In this document: piece by piece, positions 7,837-16,368 of the stretch
How positions within the stretch are numbered: position 1 is the first letter of the stretch
Layout of the letters: each line of letters begins with the position of its first letter
Source: Planctomycetaceae bacterium
GTDB lineage: Bacteria > Planctomycetota > Planctomycetia > Planctomycetales > Planctomycetaceae
Assembly: GCA_020426505.1 (NCBI GenBank)
Contig: JAGQPX010000017.1
Location: forward strand, 110,060 to 167,453
Direction: 5' to 3'
Length of the DNA: 57,394 nucleotides
Notes under the pieces: generated by a model
Database searches by the model: none
Seen by the model: only the letters and a program-made list of their open reading frames with translations
What the model was told of the DNA's origin: nothing
Translations under genes and position numbers: made by a program

Positions 7837-9021
7837 ATGGCACCACTCACGCTGGCACCGGCTCAACCGGTTTCTTCAGGTGAGATCGGCATGATCGACC
7901 CGCATCGTGCCGACGAAGTGGATCGCAGGCACCAGCAGGTCGCTGAGTTCCTGTCGTCCGCCCGTTACGATGCCCTGCTGCTGACATTGCCCCACAACTT
8001 CGCCTGGATCACGGCGGGGGGCGAGGGAACGCGCCCCGGCTCGAACGAGATGATTGCGGCGGCCTTTATCACCCCGGATGCACGGGTCATGCTCACGGGA
8101 AGCGTCGACTCCGGGCATCTGTTCGATCAGGTTGTCAATGGGCTCGGCTTCCAGTTAAAGGAGCGCCCCTGGCACGAAGAGCGGAGCGTTCTGCTGGAGG
8201 ACCTGTGCCGCGGCCGGAAGGTCGCCAGCGATTCGGGAATGTTTTTGACGGACAACTTCGAACCACACCTCGTCCGGTTTCGTGTTCCTCTCCCGGAATT
8301 TGATCGGCCAGAACTTCGACGGCTCGGCCGTCACGTCGCCCACGCGGTCGAGGCGACGGCTCGCACTTTCTCGCAAGGTGAGACGGAGGCGGAAGTGGCG
8401 GGGCAACTGGCCCATCGACTGATGAGGCATGAAATTACCCCCGTCCGCTTGCAGGTCATGGCGGACGGACAAGGGCATCGGTATCGACACTGGGGTTATG
8501 GAAGTGACCGTATCGAAAGAACATGCGTGATTTCGGCCATCGGTCGCCGCAAGGGGCTACATGTTGGGGCAACTCGGACGGTCACCTTCGGACAGCCAAC
8601 CAAGTCAATCGCGGACACGCATCATCTCGCGGCCATCGTGCAAACGACCGGGATGTTCTTCTCTCAGGTCGGCTGGACTGTGAGTGACACGTGGTCGCGC
8701 GTTGCTCGGATCTACGAAAAATTCGGTGCTCCCGATGGCTGGCGACAGGCCGAGCAAGCGGAGGGAATCGGGTATGCAATCGAGGAATTCGCTTTCGAGC
8801 CGGGGAGTCGCTCTCGACTGAGGACAGGAACCCCCATCTTCTGGCATCCTTCGGTGCGTACCGCCGCGGTGGGAGACACAATGCTTGTGCATGACGAGGG
8901 CTTTGAGTTGCTGACTCCCTCGGAGAACTGGCCGGAGCTGACGGTCGAGGTCAAAGGCTCTCAAATTCGCCGGCCCAGCATCCTTATTCGGGAAAGCTCG
9001 ACCGATTGGCCGGACCAGTAG
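7837..9021 (+). CDS. M24-fold (creatinase/aminopeptidase P-like) protein, probably catalytically dead
   Basis: A 394-residue protein with the layout of Xaa-Pro peptidases: a creatinase-like N-domain (LSSARYDALLLTLPHNFAWITAGG) and a pita-bread C-domain. An alternative start is the ATG at 7891. In active M24 enzymes the C-domain carries five metal ligands (D, D, H, E, E). Here the first Asp pair region reads VISAIGRRKGLHVGATRTV, where both aspartates are gone although the TRTV end is kept. The His-bearing GHGxG is replaced by EGIGYAIEEF. I infer that it has lost metal-dependent peptidase activity and may bind a ligand or partner. The family fold is fairly sure, the loss of activity less so without alignment. 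Confidence 0.72.
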   Translation: MAPLTLAPAQPVSSGEIGMIDPHRADEVDRRHQQVAEFLSSARYDALLLTLPHNFAWITAGGEGTRPGSNEMIAAAFITPDARVMLTGSVDSGHLFDQVVNGLGFQLKERPWHEERSVLLEDLCRGRKVASDSGMFLTDNFEPHLVRFRVPLPEFDRPELRRLGRHVAHAVEATARTFSQGETEAEVAGQLAHRLMRHEITPVRLQVMADGQGHRYRHWGYGSDRIERTCVISAIGRRKGLHVGATRTVTFGQPTKSIADTHHLAAIVQTTGMFFSQVGWTVSDTWSRVARIYEKFGAPDGWRQAEQAEGIGYAIEEFAFEPGSRSRLRTGTPIFWHPSVRTAAVGDTMLVHDEGFELLTPSENWPELTVEVKGSQIRRPSILIRESSTDWPDQ

Positions 9022-9314
9022 TCCGCGGTCACAACTGGAAGATTCGGGCCTTGTGCGGCTTCGCACGCGTGAATTGTGAAGGAATAATCCTTACACTCCT
9101 CCCGTCACTCTCATTCGCCCTTACCCATCTTCGCTGTGAGACAGTCTCACCGCATTTCCTACATTTCCAATGCGCGTCACAACCGACCGGGGATTGAGTG
9201 AAATCACCGCGATTGGATCAAGAAAGATTGAAGTCCCCGTGTAGCAGCGACATCATGTGTCCATCGCGTTCACTGAGCAATACACCCACGAGCAAAACAC
9301 CCACGGAGTGACCC

Positions 9315-9548
9315 ATGCTGCCCACATCCCACGCGGATATCGAATTGTTAGAGTCCCAGGAACTGCCAGTGCGCACGCTCGTCGCTCCACCTGTCCTGGC
9401 ACGTGAACTGCGACTCGTCCTCGCCGAACTCGATCTGACAATTGAGGTCGGGACACGTGACGCGGTGATCATCTCGTCGGATCTTTACGAAGCGTTTCAG
9501 CAGTGGAACGAGAACGAAGCCGAAGATTCAGCTCCGGAATGGAACTGA
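9315..9548 (+). CDS. Small hypothetical protein, 77 residues
   Basis: An acidic 77-residue protein with a ribosome binding site (cacggag) ahead of its ATG and an intrinsic terminator 57 bases after its stop, which supports its being a real single-gene unit. The sequence runs alpha-beta (ARELRLVLAELDLTIEVGTRDAVIISSDLYEAF) and ends in a very acidic tail. No family recognised and no membrane segment. Cytosolic, function unknown. Confidence 0.6.
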   Translation: MLPTSHADIELLESQELPVRTLVAPPVLARELRLVLAELDLTIEVGTRDAVIISSDLYEAFQQWNENEAEDSAPEWN

Positions 9549-9604
9549 TCGCAGACATTAGAAATCACTGTGAGCGCCGCTCGATGTGAGTGGCCTCGTG
9601 ACTT

Positions 9605-9635
9605 CGCCGCGATCCCTTGATCGCGGCGTTTTTTT
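9605..9635 (+). terminator. Intrinsic terminator, plus strand
   Basis: A perfect 9-bp stem, cgccgcgat (9605-9613) with atcgcggcg (9620-9628), a 6-base loop, and a run of seven T. It ends the transcript of the 77-residue protein gene. Confidence 0.9.
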
Positions 9636-9658
9636 ATTGAGACGATTGCGGATCGTTG

Positions 9659-9700
9659 AAAAAAGAGACCGCTGCAAGTTACCCGCAACTTGCAGCGGTC
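9659..9700 (-). terminator. Intrinsic terminator of the secretin gene, minus strand
   Basis: A perfect 14-bp inverted repeat, gaccgctgcaagtt (9667-9680) and its complement (9687-9700), with a 6-base loop. On the minus strand it is followed by tctttttt (complement of 9659-9666). It lies 45 bases beyond the secretin stop codon. Together with the terminator at 9605-9635 it forms a back-to-back pair insulating two convergent units. Confidence 0.92.
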
Positions 9701-9744
9701 AAGGACCCATGACGCGAAGGTCCGTGGAGGAATGGTCAGCCGTC

Positions 9745-12700
9745 TTACAGGCCGAGGTTCTCCTCCTCTTCTTCCTGAATAATGATCCGGGGGGTGACCA
9801 TTAACATCAGGCTTTCCGTTTCCCGGCCGACGCCCGTGTTCTTGAATAGTCGGCTGATGTAGGGAATCTTGTTGAGGACGGGAACACCATTCATGCTGCG
9901 TCCTTCACGCAACCGCTTCACCCCGCCGAGCAGCACTGTGCCACCGTCCGGAACACTCACAACAGTGACGACATTCACGCGTTCCTGGACCGGCTGCTGA
10001 ACAGTGATGCTACCGCCGGCACCACCGCCACCTCCGGCACCACCAATGCCTTGCTGGCCGCCGCCTTGCTGGCCGCCCTGGCCGCCATTAATGCCGCCAC
10101 CACCACCGAAGCCTCCACCGCCGCCACCGCCGCCGATGCCACCGCCACCGATGCCACCACCACCGCCGCCGATGCCGCCGCCGCCGAAACCGCCGCCACC
10201 ACCACCGCCGATACCGCCACCACCACCACCGATGCCACCACCGCCACCGGCACCACCGATGCCGGTCGGTGCTGCACCGCTCACGAAGGAGAATGTGAAC
10301 ACGTCGGTCACGTTGACGAAGTTGGGGTTCACGGCAAGCCGCACGTAACGGCGATCAGCCGAGACAACAGCTTGAACCGTCATTTGAATACCATCGGGAA
10401 CCGGAGTTACCACCGGCTGGAAGCCGACCGCGAAGGCACTCACCACAGGGATCACACTGGTCACGAACGGTCGTGCGACAAAGCTGCTCACGGTTCCCGT
10501 CTGACCATTAAAGAGAGTGATCTTCGGTGAGAACATCAAGTTAGAACGTTCATCGCCCTGAGCGGCTTGCACGAAGAGGAAGGCTTCGATGTCACTCAGG
10601 ATGGCCATACCGAAACTGATACCCGACTGAGCGTCGAATCCACCGAACTCGGGGACTCCCAACTCGAAGGAGCCTTGTCGGAACGGAATGTCGAGGTCTG
10701 CACTGAACGTCTCGGGATCAACCATGCCGACGACCGTGCCGTCACCCCATTTGTCACGCCCGACGATGTTCAGCTGTGGCCCCTGTCCGAACGGTGCAAC
10801 CGGCACGAGTCCGTTCGTTAAGCCACCTTGCTGGCCTTGCTGACCCTGTTGTCCTGCTGCACCACCAGCGGCTCCACCAGCGGCTCCACCTGCGGCTCCA
10901 CCGGCTGCACCACCTTGCTGTCCCGCTTGACCGGCGAACGGCACGCCTGTCCGTCCCCCGTTGATTGGGTCGACCGCTCCGAACGGAGCGAGCGGCAGGA
11001 ACTGGTTGTCTGTCGCCGGACCTCCGACGCTGTCATTGACATTGAAGTCGAAGTCGATGCCGATCCGCTCGAAGAATCGATCAGAAACGGTGATGAATCG
11101 CACTTCAATCGTCACCTGCAAGTCCTGGAGACGTCGCAACTGCGAAAGCAGATCGGCAATTTCCTGGTGAACTCGCTGGGTTTGGCGAATCACCAAACTC
11201 AACGTCGTCACGTGTCGGGAGATGTTCCCGCTTCCCGAGAACTCGTCCCAAGACTCCGGTGCCACCGTTGAGGTGATGAGTTCCGTGAGACCCTGGAAGT
11301 CGTATTCATCCTGTGCGGGGCCTCCAAGTCGTTGCTGACCGTTCAACCCGTCGATTCCCATGAGCGGATTGCCCATGAGGTCATCCGTGATCTGATTGAA
11401 CCCCTGTTGTGATGTCTGCAATCCACCGGTGCTGGCCAGACTCATCTGTCCTCCAAGACCGGCGCCCGGCAGCGCCACACCGCCGGCTGGCATCAGCCGT
11501 GCACTTGGGGCCTGTGACGGGATCGGCACGACGAGGTCAGCGACCGGGTAGACGACAGGAATCAACTCACCCTGCTGACGCATCCGGCTGGTGATCTTGA
11601 GGACCTCGTCCTCAACCGTGTAGTCAAGATGCATTGGCTTGAGGATCAGGTTCAGGGCACTCTTCAGCTTGATGCCATCCACATTGATCGTAATGGGTGT
11701 TGACGTGGGCACACCTTCATCCATCATGCCGAGCTCATCAAGCATCACGTTGATGTTCGCCCGGGTCGCAATACTCTGCATGACCTCTTCAAGAGGCACA
11801 TCGTCGAAATGCAGCGAGACCTCGCGGGTGAGACTTTCCTGCACGCGAACCTCGACTTCGGAACGCTCGCGGGCATCCGTCACAGGCTGACGCTTCTTGA
11901 CAATCTGATCCCAGCGCTCCGCATCGAATCGCAGCGGATGATCGTCGTCGACATTCACGATCGCGGCCCGTTCGACATCATCCAACTGCTTCCAGAAGGA
12001 TTCCTCCTTAAGGTCGCGCGTCTCCTCATTGCGGGCAACGCGGTAGGCAAACTTGCTTTGGAGGACCATCATGATGACAGCCGTATTCTCCGGGTCCAGT
12101 TCCTCTGCTTGCTTGGCGACGGCGTTGGCCTCTCCAAAGCGACGTTGCTCCATCAGGTCGTTGAATTTGTCGACAAGCTCCGCAATCTCCTGCTCGATCC
12201 GAATCTTGGTCTCCATCTCCGTCTGAATCAGAGACAGAGTTTCAGCATTCTTACGTTCCATGTCGAGCAGCGGCTTACGCTGCGCCATGTAACCGTCGAT
12301 CGACTCACGGCTGCTACGAAGTGAACGCAGCAGAGGAGCTGTTTGCTGAGGCGCGAGATCACTTCCCTCGACATCCGCGATGGAGCGATCAAGCAATTCG
12401 ACGGCCTGTTCGGGATGCTCTTCACGCATCCGCTCGGCCTTGAAGATCGTGTTCATGACTTCCTGGCGAGTTCGATCGAACTTTGCCGTATGCTGTTGGA
12501 TCGCCGAATCGAGAACCTTCGGCTCGAACGACGGAGCATCGCCTTCGAGTTCGAGGTACCCGGCAACCTGTTGCACTTCGCGACCGGGGGCCAGTGAACG
12601 AAGCAGATCCTGAAGCTGTTGTTTCTGTTGCGAACTCAGAGCATCCTTGTCGTTGTATGCCTGCAGGAAGGCCTCGTAGGCAGCCTGTCGGTGCCCCGCC

Positions 12701-14322
12701 TGCATGTGGCTGATGCCCTGCTCGTAGAAGTCCTGCCCGCTGCCGCTGCTCGCCTGAGTGATCATCGAATCACGACGAGGTGTCGTTGCGGTCTCGTTGG
12801 AAGGCTCAGCGAACGGATTCGTCGTATCAGCATCGGCGACCTGCATCGGCTCCTGCGGCTGTCCGTCAGATTCTGCGATGAACTCGGTCCGACGCACGTC
12901 CTTGGTCGGGGAGAGTCGCGCGATGTCCTGCATCACGATCTCAGGACGATCCTCGAAGAGGTCGTAAGTGACTTCCATCTCAGCAGCTGTCGTGGCCTTT
13001 GCGCGAGCCTCATCAACCTTTCCAGCTTTCAACAGCTGACGGGCTTCGGTCAACAGGGCGAGTGCCTGCTGTTTCTCCCGGCTCGGGGCCATGGTGTGGG
13101 TCGGTCGGGGAGGACCGGCAGCACTCGGAGTCTGCGCGACCGTCTGTCGGCTTTCGGCATCGCGAATGTCCTGGAGGACGAGTTCCGGACGATCGCTGAA
13201 CAGCGGGTAGGCCGCTTTCAGTTCCTGTGCGGTCATCGCCTTCTCGCGAGCTGCTGCCATATCACCGGCGGCCATTAACTCACGAGCCTGTTTCAGCAGT
13301 GACTCAGCTTCACTCAGCTGCTCGTCAGAAGCATCCTCTTGTTCCATCTCAGGAGTTTCGACCACAGACGTTTGGGCCGTGATGATCGAGGTCCCCGAAA
13401 GGCGTTCAATCTCAGCGAGCACGTACTCAGGGGTGTCATCAAACAGCTCATAGCTGGCGTTCAACCCTTGAGCTTCCAACGCATAGGACCGAGCCGCGTC
13501 GAGGTCGCCCTGGGCAATTGATTGCCGAGCCGACTTCAACAGTCGCTGTGCGGATGCCTTCGGAGTGCGATCGGAGGTCGCCTCGGGCACGGTGGCGGAG
13601 ACCTGAACCGTCTCCGACGCATCGTTTGAGGTTTCCCAATCCGCCAGGAATGCTTCCGACGGACCCGACGCCTTGGCCGGCTGCATCTTGGCAACGGCTT
13701 CGAGAATATGTCGTGGTGTCAGTTCGTTCGGACCATACGTCACGTTTGCCTGTTGAGCCTGGAGTGCCTCTCGGCGAGCCGCTTCATAGTTTCCTTTTTG
13801 GAAGTTGTTCTTTGCTGACTCCAGCAACAGGCTGACGTATTCGCGCTGATCTGAGTTGTCCGCCGGGGGGGCTGTCTCCGAAACGGCTGCTTGGGCAACC
13901 TGAGTTCCGTCGACCGGCATCGGAGCACGCAACGAGGCGAGCAGTTCACCGGGAGTCTGCTCTCCCGGTTTGAATGTGACATGGAATTGACGTGCCATGT
14001 GCTCCGCACTAGTGGCATGCCGCAAGGCCTGACTCACGTCGCCTTGTCGAGCAGACAGGCGAGCCTGACGCATGTGATCGTCGACCCGGCGACGGGACAC
14101 ATCTGTGCTGGCCGCGGAGGTTTGCGTGGGGGCGAGCGGCACGGCCGAGGCATCCGCTGCAAACGGATTCGGCTCTGCGGTCACCTGGGCAGAGGAGGCC
14201 GTCGGCGTCTCAGCGAAGGGATTTGAATCCGAGAAGTCTTCCTCGGCACGTGTCAGGTTGGCGAGCCACAACGTCGCGACAGCAAGGCCGCAACAGGAGA
14301 TGAGTCCAATGAATCGGAACAA
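9745..14322 (-). CDS. Very long secretin (GspD/PilQ-like) with internal helical repeats and glycine-rich inserts
   Basis: A 1525-residue outer-membrane secretin, about twice the usual 600-750. I start at the TTG at 14322: it has aaggag 7 bases upstream and gives a clean signal peptide (about residues 1-26, ending LTRA). The longer frame to 14769 and the ATG at 14472 lack these. Residues about 80-470 hold five related helical repeats of some 50 residues (LL..AR..L..G....AR..A..A.....Y..F.D.PE.VL..I). A long coiled-coil region follows. Near 828-905 is an STN-type domain (VSLHFDDVPLEEVMQSIA), then an N1-like domain. The secretin barrel runs from about 1070 and includes VPVLNKIPYISRLF and VTPRIII. 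Inserts: AAGG/GQQ repeats at about 1131-1167 and an almost pure Gly tract at about 1354-1435. It should form a gated outer-membrane channel. Which secretion or pilus system it serves is not shown here. Confidence 0.88.
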   Translation of the reverse strand: MFRFIGLISCCGLAVATLWLANLTRAEEDFSDSNPFAETPTASSAQVTAEPNPFAADASAVPLAPTQTSAASTDVSRRRVDDHMRQARLSARQGDVSQALRHATSAEHMARQFHVTFKPGEQTPGELLASLRAPMPVDGTQVAQAAVSETAPPADNSDQREYVSLLLESAKNNFQKGNYEAARREALQAQQANVTYGPNELTPRHILEAVAKMQPAKASGPSEAFLADWETSNDASETVQVSATVPEATSDRTPKASAQRLLKSARQSIAQGDLDAARSYALEAQGLNASYELFDDTPEYVLAEIERLSGTSIITAQTSVVETPEMEQEDASDEQLSEAESLLKQARELMAAGDMAAAREKAMTAQELKAAYPLFSDRPELVLQDIRDAESRQTVAQTPSAAGPPRPTHTMAPSREKQQALALLTEARQLLKAGKVDEARAKATTAAEMEVTYDLFEDRPEIVMQDIARLSPTKDVRRTEFIAESDGQPQEPMQVADADTTNPFAEPSNETATTPRRDSMITQASSGSGQDFYEQGISHMQAGHRQAAYEAFLQAYNDKDALSSQQKQQLQDLLRSLAPGREVQQVAGYLELEGDAPSFEPKVLDSAIQQHTAKFDRTRQEVMNTIFKAERMREEHPEQAVELLDRSIADVEGSDLAPQQTAPLLRSLRSSRESIDGYMAQRKPLLDMERKNAETLSLIQTEMETKIRIEQEIAELVDKFNDLMEQRRFGEANAVAKQAEELDPENTAVIMMVLQSKFAYRVARNEETRDLKEESFWKQLDDVERAAIVNVDDDHPLRFDAERWDQIVKKRQPVTDARERSEVEVRVQESLTREVSLHFDDVPLEEVMQSIATRANINVMLDELGMMDEGVPTSTPITINVDGIKLKSALNLILKPMHLDYTVEDEVLKITSRMRQQGELIPVVYPVADLVVPIPSQAPSARLMPAGGVALPGAGLGGQMSLASTGGLQTSQQGFNQITDDLMGNPLMGIDGLNGQQRLGGPAQDEYDFQGLTELITSTVAPESWDEFSGSGNISRHVTTLSLVIRQTQRVHQEIADLLSQLRRLQDLQVTIEVRFITVSDRFFERIGIDFDFNVNDSVGGPATDNQFLPLAPFGAVDPINGGRTGVPFAGQAGQQGGAAGGAAGGAAGGAAGGAAGQQGQQGQQGGLTNGLVPVAPFGQGPQLNIVGRDKWGDGTVVGMVDPETFSADLDIPFRQGSFELGVPEFGGFDAQSGISFGMAILSDIEAFLFVQAAQGDERSNLMFSPKITLFNGQTGTVSSFVARPFVTSVIPVVSAFAVGFQPVVTPVPDGIQMTVQAVVSADRRYVRLAVNPNFVNVTDVFTFSFVSGAAPTGIGGAGGGGGIGGGGGGIGGGGGGGFGGGGIGGGGGGIGGGGIGGGGGGGGFGGGGGINGGQGGQQGGGQQGIGGAGGGGGAGGSITVQQPVQERVNVVTVVSVPDGGTVLLGGVKRLREGRSMNGVPVLNKIPYISRLFKNTGVGRETESLMLMVTPRIIIQEEEEENLGL
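10017..10263 (-). repeat. Low-complexity glycine-rich coding tract in the secretin gene
   Basis: About 82 codons that are nearly all Gly, broken by Ile, Phe and a Gln-rich end, in units such as GGGGGI and GGGGGF. The plus strand reads as ccaccgcc-type near-repeats. It sits between two strands of the secretin barrel, just ahead of the conserved VNVVTVVSVPDGGTVLLGG segment. The DNA is prone to slippage, so its length may vary between strains. Confidence 0.9.
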
Positions 14323-14650
14323 GGTTCGCTCCTTCTTGAAGCCCCGGGAGGGGGTGAGAGGGGTGACTTCAGATCGAATACCCGATCGTGAGTTCTCGGT
14401 CGCGGACGCGGGATGATCAGGCCCAGGGATACAACTGTGGTGATCGTTCGTCGGTGAGGAATGTCGCGCCATGACTGAGACTACCGGGGATATTCTGATG
14501 AGGGGGGAATGTCGCACGCCCGTCGAGAGATCACGCGCGGGGTATGCCCGTCCGGTGAGAACGGAGCAAACGCCGTACGGATCGCTCACAGGAGCATCCG
14601 GACTAATTAAGTTGTGAGTTGGGATTGTCGTCGAGATGAGAGAGGGGACG
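14323..14650. other. Intergenic region upstream of the secretin gene
   Basis: These 328 bases lie between the small frame ending at 14651 and the secretin start. The frame is open through here, but the encoded sequence is low in hydrophobic order, has no ribosome binding site, and does not look coding. No promoter could be identified. A leader region of the PPIase-secretin transcript is the most likely role. Confidence 0.35.
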
Positions 14651-14887
14651 TCACAGACGGTTTTGAGAGACCGCCAACTCGGAGGAGCCGCGACCGCGTG
14701 ACGCGGGATTCGTCGAGACTCCGGTATTTGATCGTGGGCTAAATAGCCCAACCCCATTGACACGGTCAAGAGGGGTCAATTGTTTTCGTACCTTTTCCAT
14801 TGATTCGTTGATTTGTTCGGCGAGTGCTGCCGCTTCGATATTGGAAGGAGACTTATTGAGTTCGGTCGATTGGATTTCAGGAAGCAT
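14651..14887 (-). CDS. Possible small protein, 78 residues, overlapping the PPIase gene
   Basis: The ATG at 14887 lies inside the last codons of the PPIase-like gene (11-base overlap), which would allow coupled translation. The first 45 residues look protein-like, with a helical segment NIEAAALAEQINESMEKVRKQL. The rest is Ser/Arg-rich and may be disordered. It has no recognised family. It would sit between the chaperone and the secretin genes. It may be chance, and I rate it as less likely than not. Confidence 0.38.
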   Translation of the reverse strand: MLPEIQSTELNKSPSNIEAAALAEQINESMEKVRKQLTPLDRVNGVGLFSPRSNTGVSTNPASRGRGSSELAVSQNRL

Positions 14888-16052
14888 CGAACATTGTGGT
14901 GATGACTGCGTCTTTCTTCAGTTTCTTCACAACTTCCGCTTCGACGCCGCGTTTTCGTTCATTCAGGATCTCCTCACGGATCTCCTCCTGAACCTCCTCA
15001 AACGGTGTCACACGATCGGGACGCCGCTGGGTCACGCGGACGAGTTGGTACGCCTTGTCGCCGGCGACGACTTCACCAATCTCGCCCACATTGAGTGCAA
15101 ACAACATCCGCTCGATCTCTTCGTTGGCGAGACTGCCCTTTTGTGTCCAGTCCCAGTGACCGCCCTCCTGGGCCATCACTCCGTCGGAGTATTTGCGGGC
15201 GACAGTTTCGAAATCGGCGCCGTTTTTCAGCTCAGCGATGGCCGCATCGAGCAGTGCGAGGGCCTTACTCTTACCACCGTGCTTGTCGTAAGCGATCCAG
15301 ATCTGCTGCCACTTCACCTGAGCCGGCTGTTTGTAATCATCGATCCGTTTTTCGTACTCGGCCAACAGTTCCTGACGCGAGACCACGGGCTCGGCAGGCA
15401 TGTGCAGCAGCAATGACTGTTGTGCCATGCTTTGACGACCAAAGGCACGACGCATGTTGCTCAGGGTCGTCCCCTGCTGCTGCATTAATGCCTCCAACTC
15501 AGCAAGTGTACCGACACCTTTCTCCGTTTTGACCTCTTCCAGTCGCTGCGTGAAAAGGGCGTCCAGTTGCGTTTCCAGTTGCTCTTTTTGATCGGCCCCC
15601 AATTGACTGACCGCCCCGTCCACCAGGACTGCCTGATCAATCATCTGGGGCAACAACTGACGAATCGCCTGCTCGCGGACTTTTACGAATTCTTCTGGAG
15701 ACAACTGCGATTTTGCTTGAGCCAGTTGAATCGAGATCGGCTCCAACACATCTGCGACCAGAATGGGTGTGCCGTTGACGACCGCAGCGACCTCCGACAT
15801 CTCGGCGTCCAGAGACCCGTCGCCGCCATCAACGTGGCCGACCTGCGTGACCGAGGTCTCCTTGTCCTGCGAACGCGTGACTTCCGGACCGCTCTCCGCA
15901 ACCGCCATCCGCGGCGGGATCATCCCGACGACGGGATTATCAGCCGTCACGCTGCGACCCGAGCATCCGGCGCACAACAACATGGCAAGCGACGCTGCGC
16001 TCAACCAGCGTTCAATCGGAGGACGATCCGAATGTCGGATGCGGAAGTTCAT
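14877..16052 (-). CDS. Parvulin-type peptidyl-prolyl isomerase lipoprotein (SurA/PrsA-like)
   Basis: A 391-residue exported foldase. The N-terminus has a lipoprotein signal with lipobox LCAGC (Cys at about 29). Residues about 85-225 match the helical SurA N-domain (VAAVVNGTPILVADVLEPI..., then IRQLLPQMIDQAVLVDGAV). Residues about 240-345 are a rotamase/parvulin domain (VKWQQIWIAY, FETVARKYSDGVMAQEGGHWDWTQKGSL, VVAGDKAYQLVRV). Known SurA/PrsA proteins assist folding of outer-membrane or secreted proteins and isomerise X-Pro bonds. It is directly upstream of the secretin gene on the same strand, so I infer it helps fold or deliver that secretin. Confidence 0.9.
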   Translation of the reverse strand: MNFRIRHSDRPPIERWLSAASLAMLLCAGCSGRSVTADNPVVGMIPPRMAVAESGPEVTRSQDKETSVTQVGHVDGGDGSLDAEMSEVAAVVNGTPILVADVLEPISIQLAQAKSQLSPEEFVKVREQAIRQLLPQMIDQAVLVDGAVSQLGADQKEQLETQLDALFTQRLEEVKTEKGVGTLAELEALMQQQGTTLSNMRRAFGRQSMAQQSLLLHMPAEPVVSRQELLAEYEKRIDDYKQPAQVKWQQIWIAYDKHGGKSKALALLDAAIAELKNGADFETVARKYSDGVMAQEGGHWDWTQKGSLANEEIERMLFALNVGEIGEVVAGDKAYQLVRVTQRRPDRVTPFEEVQEEIREEILNERKRGVEAEVVKKLKKDAVITTMFDAS

Positions 16053-16368
16053 GCAGAATGATAAAGAGATGTCCCGACTTTCGAGCGACCCCGAAGTTGG
16101 AGCCGTGAAGGGTCGAAAAACCTGTGAGAAATGACGGTGTCACCTGCTGAGAGGCGGCGAAAGATACGACAGCTCAGCAGCAGTCAGCAAGACCGAAACC
16201 GCCCACGATCGCCCGAACTCATCTCCGGAAAGCGATTTGCTACCAAGTCATGCCGTTACTGCCGGAACAGACCCGAACCCCACTCCTCCCACTCTTCCAC
16301 ACTTGCCCATCCTTCGTGGCAGGCGGCTGACTGACGAAATTCACGGACCGCAATGACAACCGCGTCGA
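16053..16368. other. Intergenic region, 316 bases
   Basis: It separates two minus-strand genes, the MerR regulator (ending at 16369) and the PPIase lipoprotein (starting at 16052). It should contain the promoter of the PPIase-secretin unit. I see no gene, hairpin or repeat here. Confidence 0.4.

Noticed and set aside
7596..7850. N-terminal extension of the 169-residue protein
   Set aside because: It crosses the divergent start of the M24-like gene and reads as non-coding; the ATG at 7595 is preferred.
10004..10348. Proline-rich reading frame on the plus strand
   Set aside because: It is the antisense of the glycine-rich secretin tract (ccn/ggn codons), not a gene.
10820..10930. Periodic repeats reminiscent of a CRISPR array
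   Set aside because: The period is a few codons with no spacers, and it encodes AAGG units in frame.
14323..14769. N-terminal 149 codons ahead of the secretin TTG
   Set aside because: No ribosome binding site, no protein-like order, and they would place the signal peptide internally.
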